This document shows positions 1 to 5,857 of a stretch of 7,783 nucleotides of DNA, in pieces; the stretch's first letter is position 1, and each line of letters opens with the position of its first letter. The DNA comes from Candidatus Saccharibacteria bacterium UBA7683. GTDB taxonomy: Bacteria; Patescibacteriota; Saccharimonadia; Saccharimonadales; UBA7683. The translations under genes were made by a program, and so were the position numbers. The notes beneath the pieces are model-generated. The model had not been told where the DNA came from and made no database searches. It worked only from the letters and a program-made list of their open reading frames with translations. Location of the stretch: the NCBI GenBank assembly GCA_002482925.1, contig DLGX01000067.1:1-7783 (forward strand), in the 5' to 3' direction.

Positions 1-425
1 AGATCACGAGCTCTACTTTTAATTTTATCGCTAAGTTCAACTTCTTCAAGCGCTTCGCGAACCAATTGCTTTCGCTTTGACCGAGAGATACCAGCAATTT
101 CTAGCGGTAAACTAACATTGTCAAAGCAACTTTCGTTTGCTTGTACAAAAAAGCTCTGAAAAATGAAACCAATTTTATCTGAACGGAACTTATCAACTTG
201 TTTCTGCTTTAGTTCAAGAATGTTTATACCATCGACGAGTATCTGCCCAGTCTGCGGTTTGTCGAGCCCGCTCATAGCATGCATAAGCGTCGACTTTCCA
301 GAGCCAGATTTTCCAATTATCGCAACGCTTTTACCTGTAGGAATCGTAAAATTTATGTCTTTTAAAGCAATAAACTCGGTTTTCTTTTTGCCGTATGTCT
401 TGGTTATGTTATTAACTTCAATCAC
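1..425 (-). CDS. ABC transporter ATP-binding protein, LolD/MacB/FtsE-like (C-terminal part outside window)
   Basis: This is the ATPase subunit of an ABC transporter, acting on the cytoplasmic face of the membrane with a permease that is not in the window. Translation of the minus strand from 425 gives 141 complete codons. The Walker A motif GKSGSGKST is at residues 38-46, and the Q-loop (IFQSFF, Gln90) is followed by DNVSLPLEIAG, as in the LolD/MacB/FtsE group. The reading is cut at RARDL, exactly where the LSGGQ signature would begin, so Walker B and the H-loop are not visible. The start must be GTG (423-425): an in-frame TGA lies directly upstream, and a near-perfect Shine-Dalgarno AAGGAGG sits 5 bases before the GTG. 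In this group the permease gene usually lies next to the ATPase, here probably beyond the left edge. The substrate cannot be told from this fragment. The family is confident; the subfamily is less so. Confidence 0.93.
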   Translation of the reverse strand, partial: MIEVNNITKTYGKKKTEFIALKDINFTIPTGKSVAIIGKSGSGKSTLMHAMSGLDKPQTGQILVDGINILELKQKQVDKFRSDKIGFIFQSFFVQANESCFDNVSLPLEIAGISRSKRKQLVREALEEVELSDKIKSRARD

Positions 426-430
426 TCACC

Positions 431-437
431 CCTCCTT
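431..437 (-). promoter_or_regulatory. Strong Shine-Dalgarno that fixes the GTG start of the ABC ATPase
   Basis: The minus strand reads AAGGAGG, then GGTGA, then GTG. The 5-base spacing and full anti-SD match identify GTG at 423-425 as the start. The only other in-frame possibility downstream of the stop would be the adjacent ATT codon. This is the strongest ribosome binding site in the window. Confidence 0.85.
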
Positions 438-448
438 GTTCACTAACC

Positions 449-477
449 ATCATACGTATTCCCGCTGATAATATCCA
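449..477 (-). promoter_or_regulatory. Candidate promoter for the ABC transporter gene
   Basis: The minus strand shows TGGATA (472-477, 4 of 6 against TTGACA), a 17-base spacer, and TATGAT (449-454, 5 of 6 against TATAAT). Start of transcription would fall near 442, giving a leader of roughly 17 bases that just contains the AAGGAGG. It lies in the 75-base gap after the DUF427 gene, so the transporter may be transcribed on its own. This rests on sequence match only. Confidence 0.45.
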
Positions 478-500
478 GACGTTTAATCTAGATAAATAAC

Positions 501-803
501 TTACTCAGTAACTTCAACTCCATGCCAAAAGGCTACGTAGTTTGTGTAGTCTTTGCCTACTCGTTCGATTGAACCATCTTTTGGTACAGGGTAGAACCAT
601 GCCGCGTCTTCGTTGGTGTCATTGTTTACGACTACGTTTGAATAGCTGGCAGTTCCCTTCCACACGCATTCGGTATGAGTATCACTTGGAGTAAAGCATT
701 CATTTTTTAATGAACTTGGTGGAAAATACCAATTTCCTTCAATTCTAATTAAATCTGCTTTTTCTGCTTCTGCAATAACTTGATTGTTCCATGTTGCTTT
801 CAT
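501..803 (-). CDS. DUF427 family protein (PF04248)
   Basis: This complete 100-residue protein matches the DUF427 family, small single-domain proteins of unknown biochemical function. The family blocks are all present in order: an N-terminal ATWNNQVIAEA, EGNWYFPP at 22-29, the hallmark PSDTHTECVWKGT at 39-51, AAWFYPVPK at 67-75, and the closing YVAFWHGVEV. The protein is rich in aromatic residues and has no signal peptide or membrane segment, so it is probably cytosolic. The start is supported by AAGGA six bases before the ATG; the stop is TAA. It follows the 512-residue orphan gene after a 67-base gap that holds a perfect inverted repeat over possible -10 elements, and it precedes the ABC gene. 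PF04248 carries the name NTP_transf_9, but I infer no enzyme activity from that. The family call is secure; the function is unknown. Confidence 0.93.
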   Translation of the reverse strand: MKATWNNQVIAEAEKADLIRIEGNWYFPPSSLKNECFTPSDTHTECVWKGTASYSNVVVNNDTNEDAAWFYPVPKDGSIERVGKDYTNYVAFWHGVEVTE

Positions 804-835
804 AAGGTATCCTTTTTTAGACTCTAGTTACTAAT

Positions 836-850
836 CTATACCTAGTATAG
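836..850. repeat. Perfect 6-bp inverted repeat upstream of the DUF427 gene, possible operator or promoter element
   Basis: CTATAC and GTATAG flank a 3-base centre (CTA), making a perfect dyad 33 bases before the DUF427 start codon. On the minus strand it covers two possible -10 hexamers, TATACT (844-849) and TATAGA (835-840). I find no convincing -35 at 16-18 bases for either. It could be an operator over a weak promoter. A 6-bp hairpin in a read-through transcript is also possible, but no U-run follows, so it is not an intrinsic terminator. Confidence 0.35.
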
Positions 851-870
851 TACGTTCATGTGCTACCCAC

Positions 871-2409
871 TTAATTAAAACTTGGCGTATACAAAAATTC
901 ACCGTATGGAACATATTCTAGCGGTAAATATACTCTGTTTATACCAAGCGCATCGTAGTACCTATCCGCGCTTACATCAATAACACATACTATAGAAATC
1001 TCGGAATGATGTTCTGGATCCATGTTTTGAACAGTTGAATCAGATTCAACCTCTTCACCACTAACCAGTGTTGCATGGTCAATTGCGTATCCTAGTATTT
1101 TACCGATAAGCTCATGACCTGACTGTACAGCTATTGCTCGTTCGTGTTTTACTTCTACTTCAATTGTTTGGCCGATAAACTCACAGTCTCTTTCGACCTT
1201 TAGTGCTACAGTAGAGCCAATTGTTTGGAACACAGTGTCACGAAATATATTACCTGAGTCGGTTTGATTTAACGCACCAACAAGACTACCTAGTGCTTCA
1301 ATCTCGCGATGAAAATCTAGTTTTTCTGAATATATGGCATCGCAGGCATCTTCAAATAGCTGTAGTTCGTATTTAAATATATCGACTGCGTTAGTAATGC
1401 GTGAAGCTTTGTTGAAACTGTGCCCAAACCTAATGTCACCAACAGCTACAGAGATTGTATTTGCACCGTATGCCAGAATATCTTGTACGTCGGTTAACTC
1501 AACAACAGCCATAAGCATTGGTATTGCAGATTCATGTGAATCTGATTCATCCCACAGCCAATCAAAGTTTCGTACTTTTGCAAATAATGGAGACTCATCA
1601 TCGATTATTCCGTTGTCGATGTCTATATCATCGTGGGCACCACCCACACGGTAGTGGTCGCGCACGCATGATAGATCATCTGTAGCAAAATATGTTGCTC
1701 CTGGGTGAAATCGTAACGCTACAGCAGTACCCACAAAATCACTTTCTTCAAACTGGCGTGCAGTAATGTATGAAACCTCTTCAGTATCCCTTTGTTTATC
1801 GACATCTGTGCCGCGCTCTTCTACAAGTGCCCGACGGCACTTAGCATCAAATATTTGTTCTTCTAGCAAAAAGTCGTGGCGATCTTCGAGTTTTTCAAGA
1901 TGCGTAATCTGGTTGGCTGGTACATCTATAAAAGTAGTTTCTGGATTAAAGCCTACCGGTACAAAAATGGGGCGTAGCCTTATTCCAAGACTTACATCAA
2001 TAAGATTGTATGGGTTTCTCCAAGAGCTTCCGGCATCTCCTACAGTTGCAATATCATCCGTGACCGGCTTGTCTTCGGTGATTGCATCAAGACCAAGTAC
2101 AGTGCGTGCAGGATAGAATTTATGCACATACCCAGTGGCTGATCCATAGAGTGGTATTTGTGCGCCAGTTGAATGGTCCACAATTGCTGTTTCACAATCT
2201 TCGATTCCAATAAGCATTGATTCCCCGGCCAGCTCGTGATCTTGATATAGATTCTCGAGTTTTTTGGTTATCAAATTACGCCGTTTGCGGTACTCTTCTA
2301 CTGTACTTATCTGTGCTACGTTATGCACGAAATGGTCAAACACTGCACCTGTACCTTCAAAAGAGGCCTCGAGGCTAACATCCGGAAACTTTTCTCCATA
2401 CTCTGACAT
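871..2409 (-). CDS. Hypothetical protein, 512 residues, acidic, no recognised domain
   Basis: I do not recognise this protein. The frame is long and uninterrupted, ends in TAA, lies in a block of same-strand genes and has balanced composition, so it is almost certainly expressed. It is strongly acidic, with D/E-rich stretches at about 200-222 and 258-290 (DDIDIDNGIIDDES). It shows no signal peptide, no hydrophobic membrane segment, no Walker motif, no zinc-binding Cys/His cluster and no obvious catalytic triad. Its six cysteines are scattered. Residues 170-200 are charged and may be helical or coiled coil. Two stretches look faintly alike, GTAVALRF (227-234) and GSTVALKV (398-405), which may hint at a duplicated beta-rich module; this is weak. 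There is no Shine-Dalgarno before the ATG, but an extended -10 lies 6 bases upstream, which suggests a leaderless mRNA. A lineage-restricted cytosolic protein is the best description. Confidence 0.85.
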   Translation of the reverse strand: MSEYGEKFPDVSLEASFEGTGAVFDHFVHNVAQISTVEEYRKRRNLITKKLENLYQDHELAGESMLIGIEDCETAIVDHSTGAQIPLYGSATGYVHKFYPARTVLGLDAITEDKPVTDDIATVGDAGSSWRNPYNLIDVSLGIRLRPIFVPVGFNPETTFIDVPANQITHLEKLEDRHDFLLEEQIFDAKCRRALVEERGTDVDKQRDTEEVSYITARQFEESDFVGTAVALRFHPGATYFATDDLSCVRDHYRVGGAHDDIDIDNGIIDDESPLFAKVRNFDWLWDESDSHESAIPMLMAVVELTDVQDILAYGANTISVAVGDIRFGHSFNKASRITNAVDIFKYELQLFEDACDAIYSEKLDFHREIEALGSLVGALNQTDSGNIFRDTVFQTIGSTVALKVERDCEFIGQTIEVEVKHERAIAVQSGHELIGKILGYAIDHATLVSGEEVESDSTVQNMDPEHHSEISIVCVIDVSADRYYDALGINRVYLPLEYVPYGEFLYTPSFN

Positions 2410-2415
2410 GTCAAA

Positions 2416-2424
2416 ATCATACCA
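2416..2424 (-). promoter_or_regulatory. Extended -10 promoter of the 512-residue protein gene, leaderless geometry
   Basis: The minus strand reads TGG TATGAT, a match to the TGnTATAAT extended -10. Only six bases separate it from the ATG at 2409, so transcription would begin at or next to the start codon, and no Shine-Dalgarno is present. A second possibility is TATAAG (2425-2430) with TTGTGC (2447-2452) 16 bases upstream; it would give a leader of only about 9 bases. No clear -35 accompanies TATGAT. Confidence 0.45.
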
Positions 2425-2444
2425 CTTATACTACCAATCAACAC

Positions 2445-2464
2445 AAGCACAATGCTTAGTGCTT
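2445..2464. repeat. Inverted repeat AAGCAC-N8-GTGCTT with an alternative overlapping hairpin
   Basis: Perfect 6-bp arms (2445-2450 and 2459-2464) enclose eight bases. An internal TGCTT (2453-2457) can also pair with the first AAGCA across a 3-base loop, and TGCTTA occurs twice, at 2453-2458 and 2460-2465. The cluster sits just upstream of the candidate promoter of the 512-residue gene and downstream of the S66 peptidase gene. No U-tract follows on the minus strand, so an operator is as likely as a transcript-end hairpin. Confidence 0.3.
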
Positions 2465-2479
2465 AATCTTAAACCGCTT

Positions 2480-2614
2480 TCAGATTAATCCATCGATCAC
2501 TAGATGGCTAAAGTAACCAACCGCTACTGCGCCGTAATAAACCATGCTAATAGCTAAGATTTTGTCAATTAGAACGTAAGGTAAACTTTTTGATTTTTGC
2601 TGTCTATACGGCAA
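2480..2614 (-). pseudogene. Possible small hydrophobic reading frame or remnant of a YdjM/DUF457-type membrane hydrolase
   Basis: Behind the S66 gene, and overlapping its last codons in another frame, the minus strand carries an open stretch ending in TGA. From TTG at 2614 it encodes 44 residues; from ATG at 2545 it encodes 21. The second half is hydrophobic and ends GYFSHLVIDGLI, which resembles the late GYxSHxxxD helix of the YdjM/DUF457 membrane-bound metal-dependent hydrolases. The upstream HRGxTHS part of that family is absent. There is no good Shine-Dalgarno, and TGA differs from the TAA used by all the other genes. It may be a decayed gene end, a one-helix small membrane protein, or chance, since AT-leaning DNA readily gives hydrophobic reading. 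I hold this loosely. Confidence 0.2.
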
Positions 2615-3609
2615 ACGTTACCGCTAGGCAACGGCACTTGTGGATCTGTATGGCCAAAATCCAGATTCTGAACTATCGGAATATCCGAATTATATTCACG
2701 AATAGTTTTTAAAACTATCTCTTGTTGTTCTTTTTTGTATGCCTGTTTTTGTTCAGTAGAATTTTGCTTGTCAAATTCCCAGGCTTTTGGCCGACCAATT
2801 AAAATACCGCTGAAATTTTTAAGTAAACCACGTTCGCCCATTCCCACAAGAAGATATTCCATAACCCACGCTTCAGGAATATCCTCAGCAGTTTCTAAAT
2901 ACAACACCGCACCCTTAAGATCATCTGACGAAGGCAAATATTTGTTGGCACTCAACTGAACAGTAAGCGATTCAACACAGCCACCCCATAACCTTCCTGT
3001 TGTATCTTTTGAACCGTTCCATACAAAACCTTGGTTTGGTTCCATAAATCTTTCTTCATCAAGTCGTTCTTTTTCAGCCCAGCTTATGCCAATATCATTA
3101 AATTCAGGCGACGAAGTAAGTTCGTACTCGCTAGATTCAAATAAAGCTATATTGAGATAGTTTTTAGTGAATTCATGCATTTTGTTATGCATGGCAAACT
3201 GCAACATCACCGCACCACCGTAAAAGCTAGGGATTCCGAGATTCCATAAAAAGTTGTGAAGATGTGTGTTGTCGCTATAGCCAAAAAATGGTTTTGGATT
3301 CTTTAAAAATACTTCTGGGTCGAGATGCTTAATAAGTTTTATCTGATCGCCCCCACCAATTGAGGTAATTACAGCCTTATTTGCAGGATCTGAAAATGCC
3401 GCCATGACATCGCGTGCCCTATCTTCTAAGCTCGAACCCATTTGCCGAGTAGTTGGATATTCTTTTGGAACAAGACCGAATTCATTTTTTATTCGTTCTA
3501 GCCCTAAATCTTGGATCCAAGGAAACAAACCTGGTAACCCCGCAGAAGGTGATATAATCGCCACTTGATCACCTGGTTTTAATTTTTGAAGCGACATAAA
3601 CTGTTTCAT
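2569..3609 (-). CDS. S66 family serine peptidase, LD-carboxypeptidase / microcin C immunity (MccF)-like
   Basis: This cytosolic peptidase belongs to the family of LdcA, which trims the L,D-bond of tetrapeptide stems during peptidoglycan recycling, and MccF, which cleaves the amide of microcin C-type aminoacyl nucleotides. The catalytic set is visible: nucleophile Ser112 in GYSDNT, Glu239 in the LETAE segment and His320 in DFGHTDPQ. The N-terminal GDQVAIISPSAG, the VITSIGGGD strand and the GGCVESL block are also typical. At 346 residues, with a long insert at about 150-200, it looks closer to MccF-like proteins than to the shorter LdcA. There is no signal peptide. Two starts are possible: ATG at 3609 or an in-frame ATG four codons later (3597); neither has a strong Shine-Dalgarno. 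A candidate extended -10 lies 9 bases before the first ATG. It follows lysS after 62 bases. The family is secure; the substrate is not. Confidence 0.92.
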   Translation of the reverse strand: MKQFMSLQKLKPGDQVAIISPSAGLPGLFPWIQDLGLERIKNEFGLVPKEYPTTRQMGSSLEDRARDVMAAFSDPANKAVITSIGGGDQIKLIKHLDPEVFLKNPKPFFGYSDNTHLHNFLWNLGIPSFYGGAVMLQFAMHNKMHEFTKNYLNIALFESSEYELTSSPEFNDIGISWAEKERLDEERFMEPNQGFVWNGSKDTTGRLWGGCVESLTVQLSANKYLPSSDDLKGAVLYLETAEDIPEAWVMEYLLVGMGERGLLKNFSGILIGRPKAWEFDKQNSTEQKQAYKKEQQEIVLKTIREYNSDIPIVQNLDFGHTDPQVPLPSGNVCRIDSKNQKVYLTF

Positions 3610-3618
3610 AATTCTTAT

Positions 3619-3627
3619 TCTATACCA
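3619..3627 (-). promoter_or_regulatory. Candidate extended -10 promoter of the S66 peptidase gene
   Basis: The minus strand reads TGG TATAGA. The TGn extension matches and TATAGA agrees with TATAAT at four positions. TCGACA, a near -35, is 19 bases above TATAGA after counting the TGG, which is longer than ideal. Transcription would start about two bases before the first ATG, or about 15 bases before the alternative start at 3597. The geometry resembles that of the 512-residue gene. Confidence 0.35.
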
Positions 3628-3671
3628 AAACTAAGTTGTTTACTGTCGAATAGTTCTCCGGTGAACGCCTT

Positions 3672-5204
3672 TTACTTTTCAAACCGTAAGCGTGCAATAA
3701 GCCAATCACGAGGTAAAAGACTTAGGAACCAACCTGCTCGCGGACCAGAATCTTTTCCAATTAAGGCTTGATATATAGTGGTAAACAGTTCTTTGGGTTC
3801 TAAATCTGTTTTCTCTTTAAATTGATACACAGCTTGGTGGAACCATGCGCCATCGGCATCTTCTGGTGCATCGGAAATTGCAGCTGCTAAATCTAAAAGA
3901 AACTGTTTTTGTTCATCTGTAAACGAATCTACATCTACTGAACTTTGCAGTTCGAATTTTATCTCTTCCGGGGCTTTTTTCTGTAACCACGTGTCGATAA
4001 ATTTGAGTTCACGAATTAATGTTTCTTTGTCTTTTTCTGCGGTTTCTTTATGTTCAGTACGCATAATGACATCAACTGTCTTTTCAGCATCCTTAAGTGA
4101 AGCCTGGTAGCTTGCGACAAGGTGTGTAAACGGTATGTTACTAGCAGTAGGTCGCTCAACTCCATGTAGGCACAATTCTACGAGCTGTGCTTCGTCTTTA
4201 GTTTTGTCCGGCTTGCTCAATAGTGCAGCAAACTCATCAAAAAGTTTTATTAATGATTCTTGTTCATCAAAATAAAGCATTTTTTCTGGAGCTGAACGCA
4301 GTATAAAGAACCAAAGAATTTCAACAGGCATAAGTTCTAATAGTTGAGCGGCGGTAATGACATCGCCTTTACTCTTGCTCATTTTTTTAGTTTCGCCAGT
4401 TTTATTAATAAACTCATAAGGAATTGGATACGGTGCTTGAACACCAAATACTTGGCTGGCAATTTCTTTTCCTGTGTCATACGATCCACCTTTGGTAGCG
4501 TGGTCACGTCCAAATGGCTCAGCATCTACCCCGAGTAGCGACCACCGCGCTGGCCAATCTATTCTCCAGCTTAGCTTTACGTTACCATCTGCATAACTTA
4601 CTTCTTGGTCTTCACCTTCAACGGAACTGTATATTACAGTTTTGGTATCTAAGTTAATTGATTTAAACTTACGGTTTTTTAAACGACCACCTTCAATAAC
4701 TTGAATTGGTGACCACTGCGCTTCAAGTTTTCTGCCTGAAACCTGCTCTAATACATTTCTGATTTCTTCAATGTTATCTAAGGCAGTTTCAATTACAGGA
4801 ACAAAGTAGCCAGAACGATACTTTTCATGGGCACGTACCACTTCCATGCTCAAGTTCATTTCTTTTGCAGCGTCCACTAGTGCTTGCACAAAATAATCTG
4901 CATAGGAAACCGCCTTGCCGTCCGGAGACGGTACGTCACATAATGGCATTCCAAGATATTGTTCAAAATTTGGATCTACATCTACGGGCACTTTGCGAAA
5001 TACATCAAGATCATCGCACACGTGAATATGACGAGCGTCGCGACCTCGACGACGAACTTCAACGGCAATAATTTCTGCCGTAAGAACCTCGCGAAGTGTA
5101 CCAAGATGATACGTTCCCGAAGGCGAAACCCCAGAAGAAACCACAATCTCACCATCAGGATGACGGTGAATCAGTTCATCGACAATTGTATTTAACCACT
5201 GCAT
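3672..5204 (-). CDS. lysS: Lysyl-tRNA synthetase, class I (archaeal type)
   Basis: This cytosolic enzyme charges tRNA-Lys with lysine. It is the class I form, unrelated in fold to the class II LysRS of most bacteria. The Rossmann-fold signatures are clear: SPSGTYHLG at 27-35 is the HIGH motif (HLGT), and KMSKS is at 274-278. Other class I LysRS blocks are WRIDWPARWSLLGVDAEPFG (about 213-232), DHATKGGSYDTG (234-245) and the C-terminal GKDSGPRAGWF near 483-493 in the alpha-helical anticodon-binding part. The length of 510 residues is normal. The ATG is preceded by AGGA seven bases upstream. The gene sits between the greA terminator and the S66 gene and appears to have its own extended -10 promoter. 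Class I LysRS is the norm in archaea and recurs in some bacteria, including spirochaetes, alphaproteobacteria and CPR groups. The identification is very firm. Confidence 0.97.
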   Translation of the reverse strand: MQWLNTIVDELIHRHPDGEIVVSSGVSPSGTYHLGTLREVLTAEIIAVEVRRRGRDARHIHVCDDLDVFRKVPVDVDPNFEQYLGMPLCDVPSPDGKAVSYADYFVQALVDAAKEMNLSMEVVRAHEKYRSGYFVPVIETALDNIEEIRNVLEQVSGRKLEAQWSPIQVIEGGRLKNRKFKSINLDTKTVIYSSVEGEDQEVSYADGNVKLSWRIDWPARWSLLGVDAEPFGRDHATKGGSYDTGKEIASQVFGVQAPYPIPYEFINKTGETKKMSKSKGDVITAAQLLELMPVEILWFFILRSAPEKMLYFDEQESLIKLFDEFAALLSKPDKTKDEAQLVELCLHGVERPTASNIPFTHLVASYQASLKDAEKTVDVIMRTEHKETAEKDKETLIRELKFIDTWLQKKAPEEIKFELQSSVDVDSFTDEQKQFLLDLAAAISDAPEDADGAWFHQAVYQFKEKTDLEPKELFTTIYQALIGKDSGPRAGWFLSLLPRDWLIARLRFEK

Positions 5205-5232
5205 ACTTAATTCCTAGCTTTTATTTAGTTCT

Positions 5233-5241
5233 ATTCTACCA
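5233..5241 (-). promoter_or_regulatory. Extended -10 promoter of lysS
   Basis: The minus strand reads TGG TAGAAT: the TGn extension plus five of six matches to TATAAT. It lies directly after the greA terminator, and transcription would start near 5226, giving a leader of about 22 bases that includes the AGGA ribosome binding site. A -35 at 17 bases would overlap the terminator stem and matches poorly, so the extended element would carry recognition. Confidence 0.5.
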
Positions 5242-5244
5242 CTG

Positions 5245-5281
5245 TTTAAATAAAAAGCCGACGCTTGGGGCGCCGGCTTTT
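5245..5281 (-). terminator. Intrinsic terminator of greA
   Basis: A stem of AAAAGCCG (5253-5260) pairs with CGGCTTTT (5274-5281), then one A-C mismatch, then CGC with GCG, closing on a 5-base loop (5265-5269). On the minus strand the GC-rich stem is followed by TTTTTATTT, a proper U-tract, 17 bases after the greA stop. The plus strand also has four T after the stem, so weak bidirectional action is possible, though no plus-strand gene needs it. Confidence 0.85.
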
Positions 5282-5297
5282 GCAAATCTATTGGATT

Positions 5298-5753
5298 TTA
5301 GTTGATTTCTTTAATCTCATACACTTGCAGGCCGGCTGGCAGTTTTATTTCTGCCTTATCGCCTACCTTTTTGCCCATAAGAGCTTTGCCGATTGGAGAT
5401 TCATCTGAAATCTTATATTCAAGTGGATCAGCTTCTACTGAATCAACGATGTGATACGTTACAGGTTTGCCACCATTTTTAAGAGTAACGCTACAACCTA
5501 TGCCTACACTAGTTTTACTATGCCGTGAAATAACTTCAGTATTAGCAAGAATATGATTAATTTCAGCAATTCTGTTATCTACACGTTCTTGTTCTTCTTT
5601 TGCAGCGTGGTATTCAGCATTTTCACTAAGGTCGCCTTGATCTCGGGCGGTCTTAATAGCTTCAATCACATCTACGAGCTTATTCTTAAGCTCTGATAAT
5701 TCGGTTTGTAGTTCTGCTACGCCCTCTTTTGTGAGTTGAAATTCTTTTTTCAT
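5298..5753 (-). CDS. greA: Transcription elongation factor GreA
   Basis: GreA enters the RNA polymerase secondary channel and stimulates cleavage of backtracked transcripts, rescuing arrested complexes. The 151-residue protein has the normal two-domain layout: an N-terminal antiparallel coiled coil (about 1-76), whose tip carries the acidic pair Asp41 and Glu44 in GDLSENAEYHAAKE, and a C-terminal FKBP-like domain with the hallmark SPIGKALMGKKVGD (119-132). The acidic tip residues needed for Mg2+ coordination are intact, so cleavage activity is expected, and the DLSENAEY form favours GreA over GreB. The start ATG has AAGGAA seven bases upstream. The gene has its own strong promoter at 5858-5886, a leader of about 98 bases containing terminator-like hairpins, and an intrinsic terminator just after its stop, so it is monocistronic and may be regulated by premature termination. 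Confidence 0.97.
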   Translation of the reverse strand: MKKEFQLTKEGVAELQTELSELKNKLVDVIEAIKTARDQGDLSENAEYHAAKEEQERVDNRIAEINHILANTEVISRHSKTSVGIGCSVTLKNGGKPVTYHIVDSVEADPLEYKISDESPIGKALMGKKVGDKAEIKLPAGLQVYEIKEIN

Positions 5754-5800
5754 TGCCCTATTCCTTAAATTAATGCGACCTGTGTAGAGTTGAATTAGAG

Positions 5801-5831
5801 AAAAAATAAAAAGCGTTTAAAACGCGTTTTT
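5801..5831 (-). terminator. Intrinsic terminator-like hairpin in the proS-greA gap (greA leader)
   Basis: Read on the minus strand, AAAAA then (bulged C) GCGTT, a TAA-type 3-base loop, AACGC and TTTTT form the stem (5808-5831), and ATTTTTT (5801-5807) follows. The stem is short and AT-rich at its base but the U-tract is long. It lies 128 bases after the proS stop, so it could end the proB-proS transcript. It also lies downstream of the greA promoter, so greA transcripts must pass through it. Confidence 0.6.
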
Positions 5832-5851
5832 CTCGTAGTTGGTTTCTACGT
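5801..5851 (-). ncRNA. Possible short greA leader RNA, GraL-like
   Basis: A transcript starting about 7 bases after the greA -10 would begin near 5851. It could fold a first hairpin, CGTAG-AAACCAA-CTACG (5834-5850), and then end at the terminator-like hairpin with its U-tract (5801-5831), giving an RNA of about 50 bases. E. coli greA is known to yield short leader transcripts (GraL) by imprecise termination in its leader. The likeness here is in layout only; no sequence homology is claimed. It is also possible that the hairpin serves only to stop proS transcription. Confidence 0.3.
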
Positions 5852-5857
5852 GCCATA

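Noticed and set aside
420..455. Eleven-codon minus-strand frame (MMVSEQGGVSD) over the ABC ribosome binding site, as a leader peptide
   Set aside because: Its ATG lies inside the candidate -10 element, so the expected transcript would not contain it, and it has no ribosome binding site.
163..468. Plus-strand open frame of 101 codons at the left end
   Set aside because: It lies opposite the ABC ATPase, whose Walker A and Q-loop are clear on the minus strand. The plus reading resembles no family and runs into the promoter region.
1334..2116. Plus-strand frames opposite the 512-residue gene
   Set aside because: They are serine/arginine-rich shadow translations with no ribosome binding site. 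The minus frame is far longer and fits the gene direction of the window.
3654..3667. Imperfect dyad GTTCTCCGGTGAAC just after lysS
   Set aside because: The arms are only 4 bp with a T-T mismatch next to a self-complementary CCGG centre and no U-tract; too weak for a terminator and not supported as an operator.
4865..5305. Overlapping plus-strand frames opposite the lysS 5' end
   Set aside because: The minus strand encodes the conserved HLGT part of lysS. The plus frames overlap one another and run through the greA terminator.
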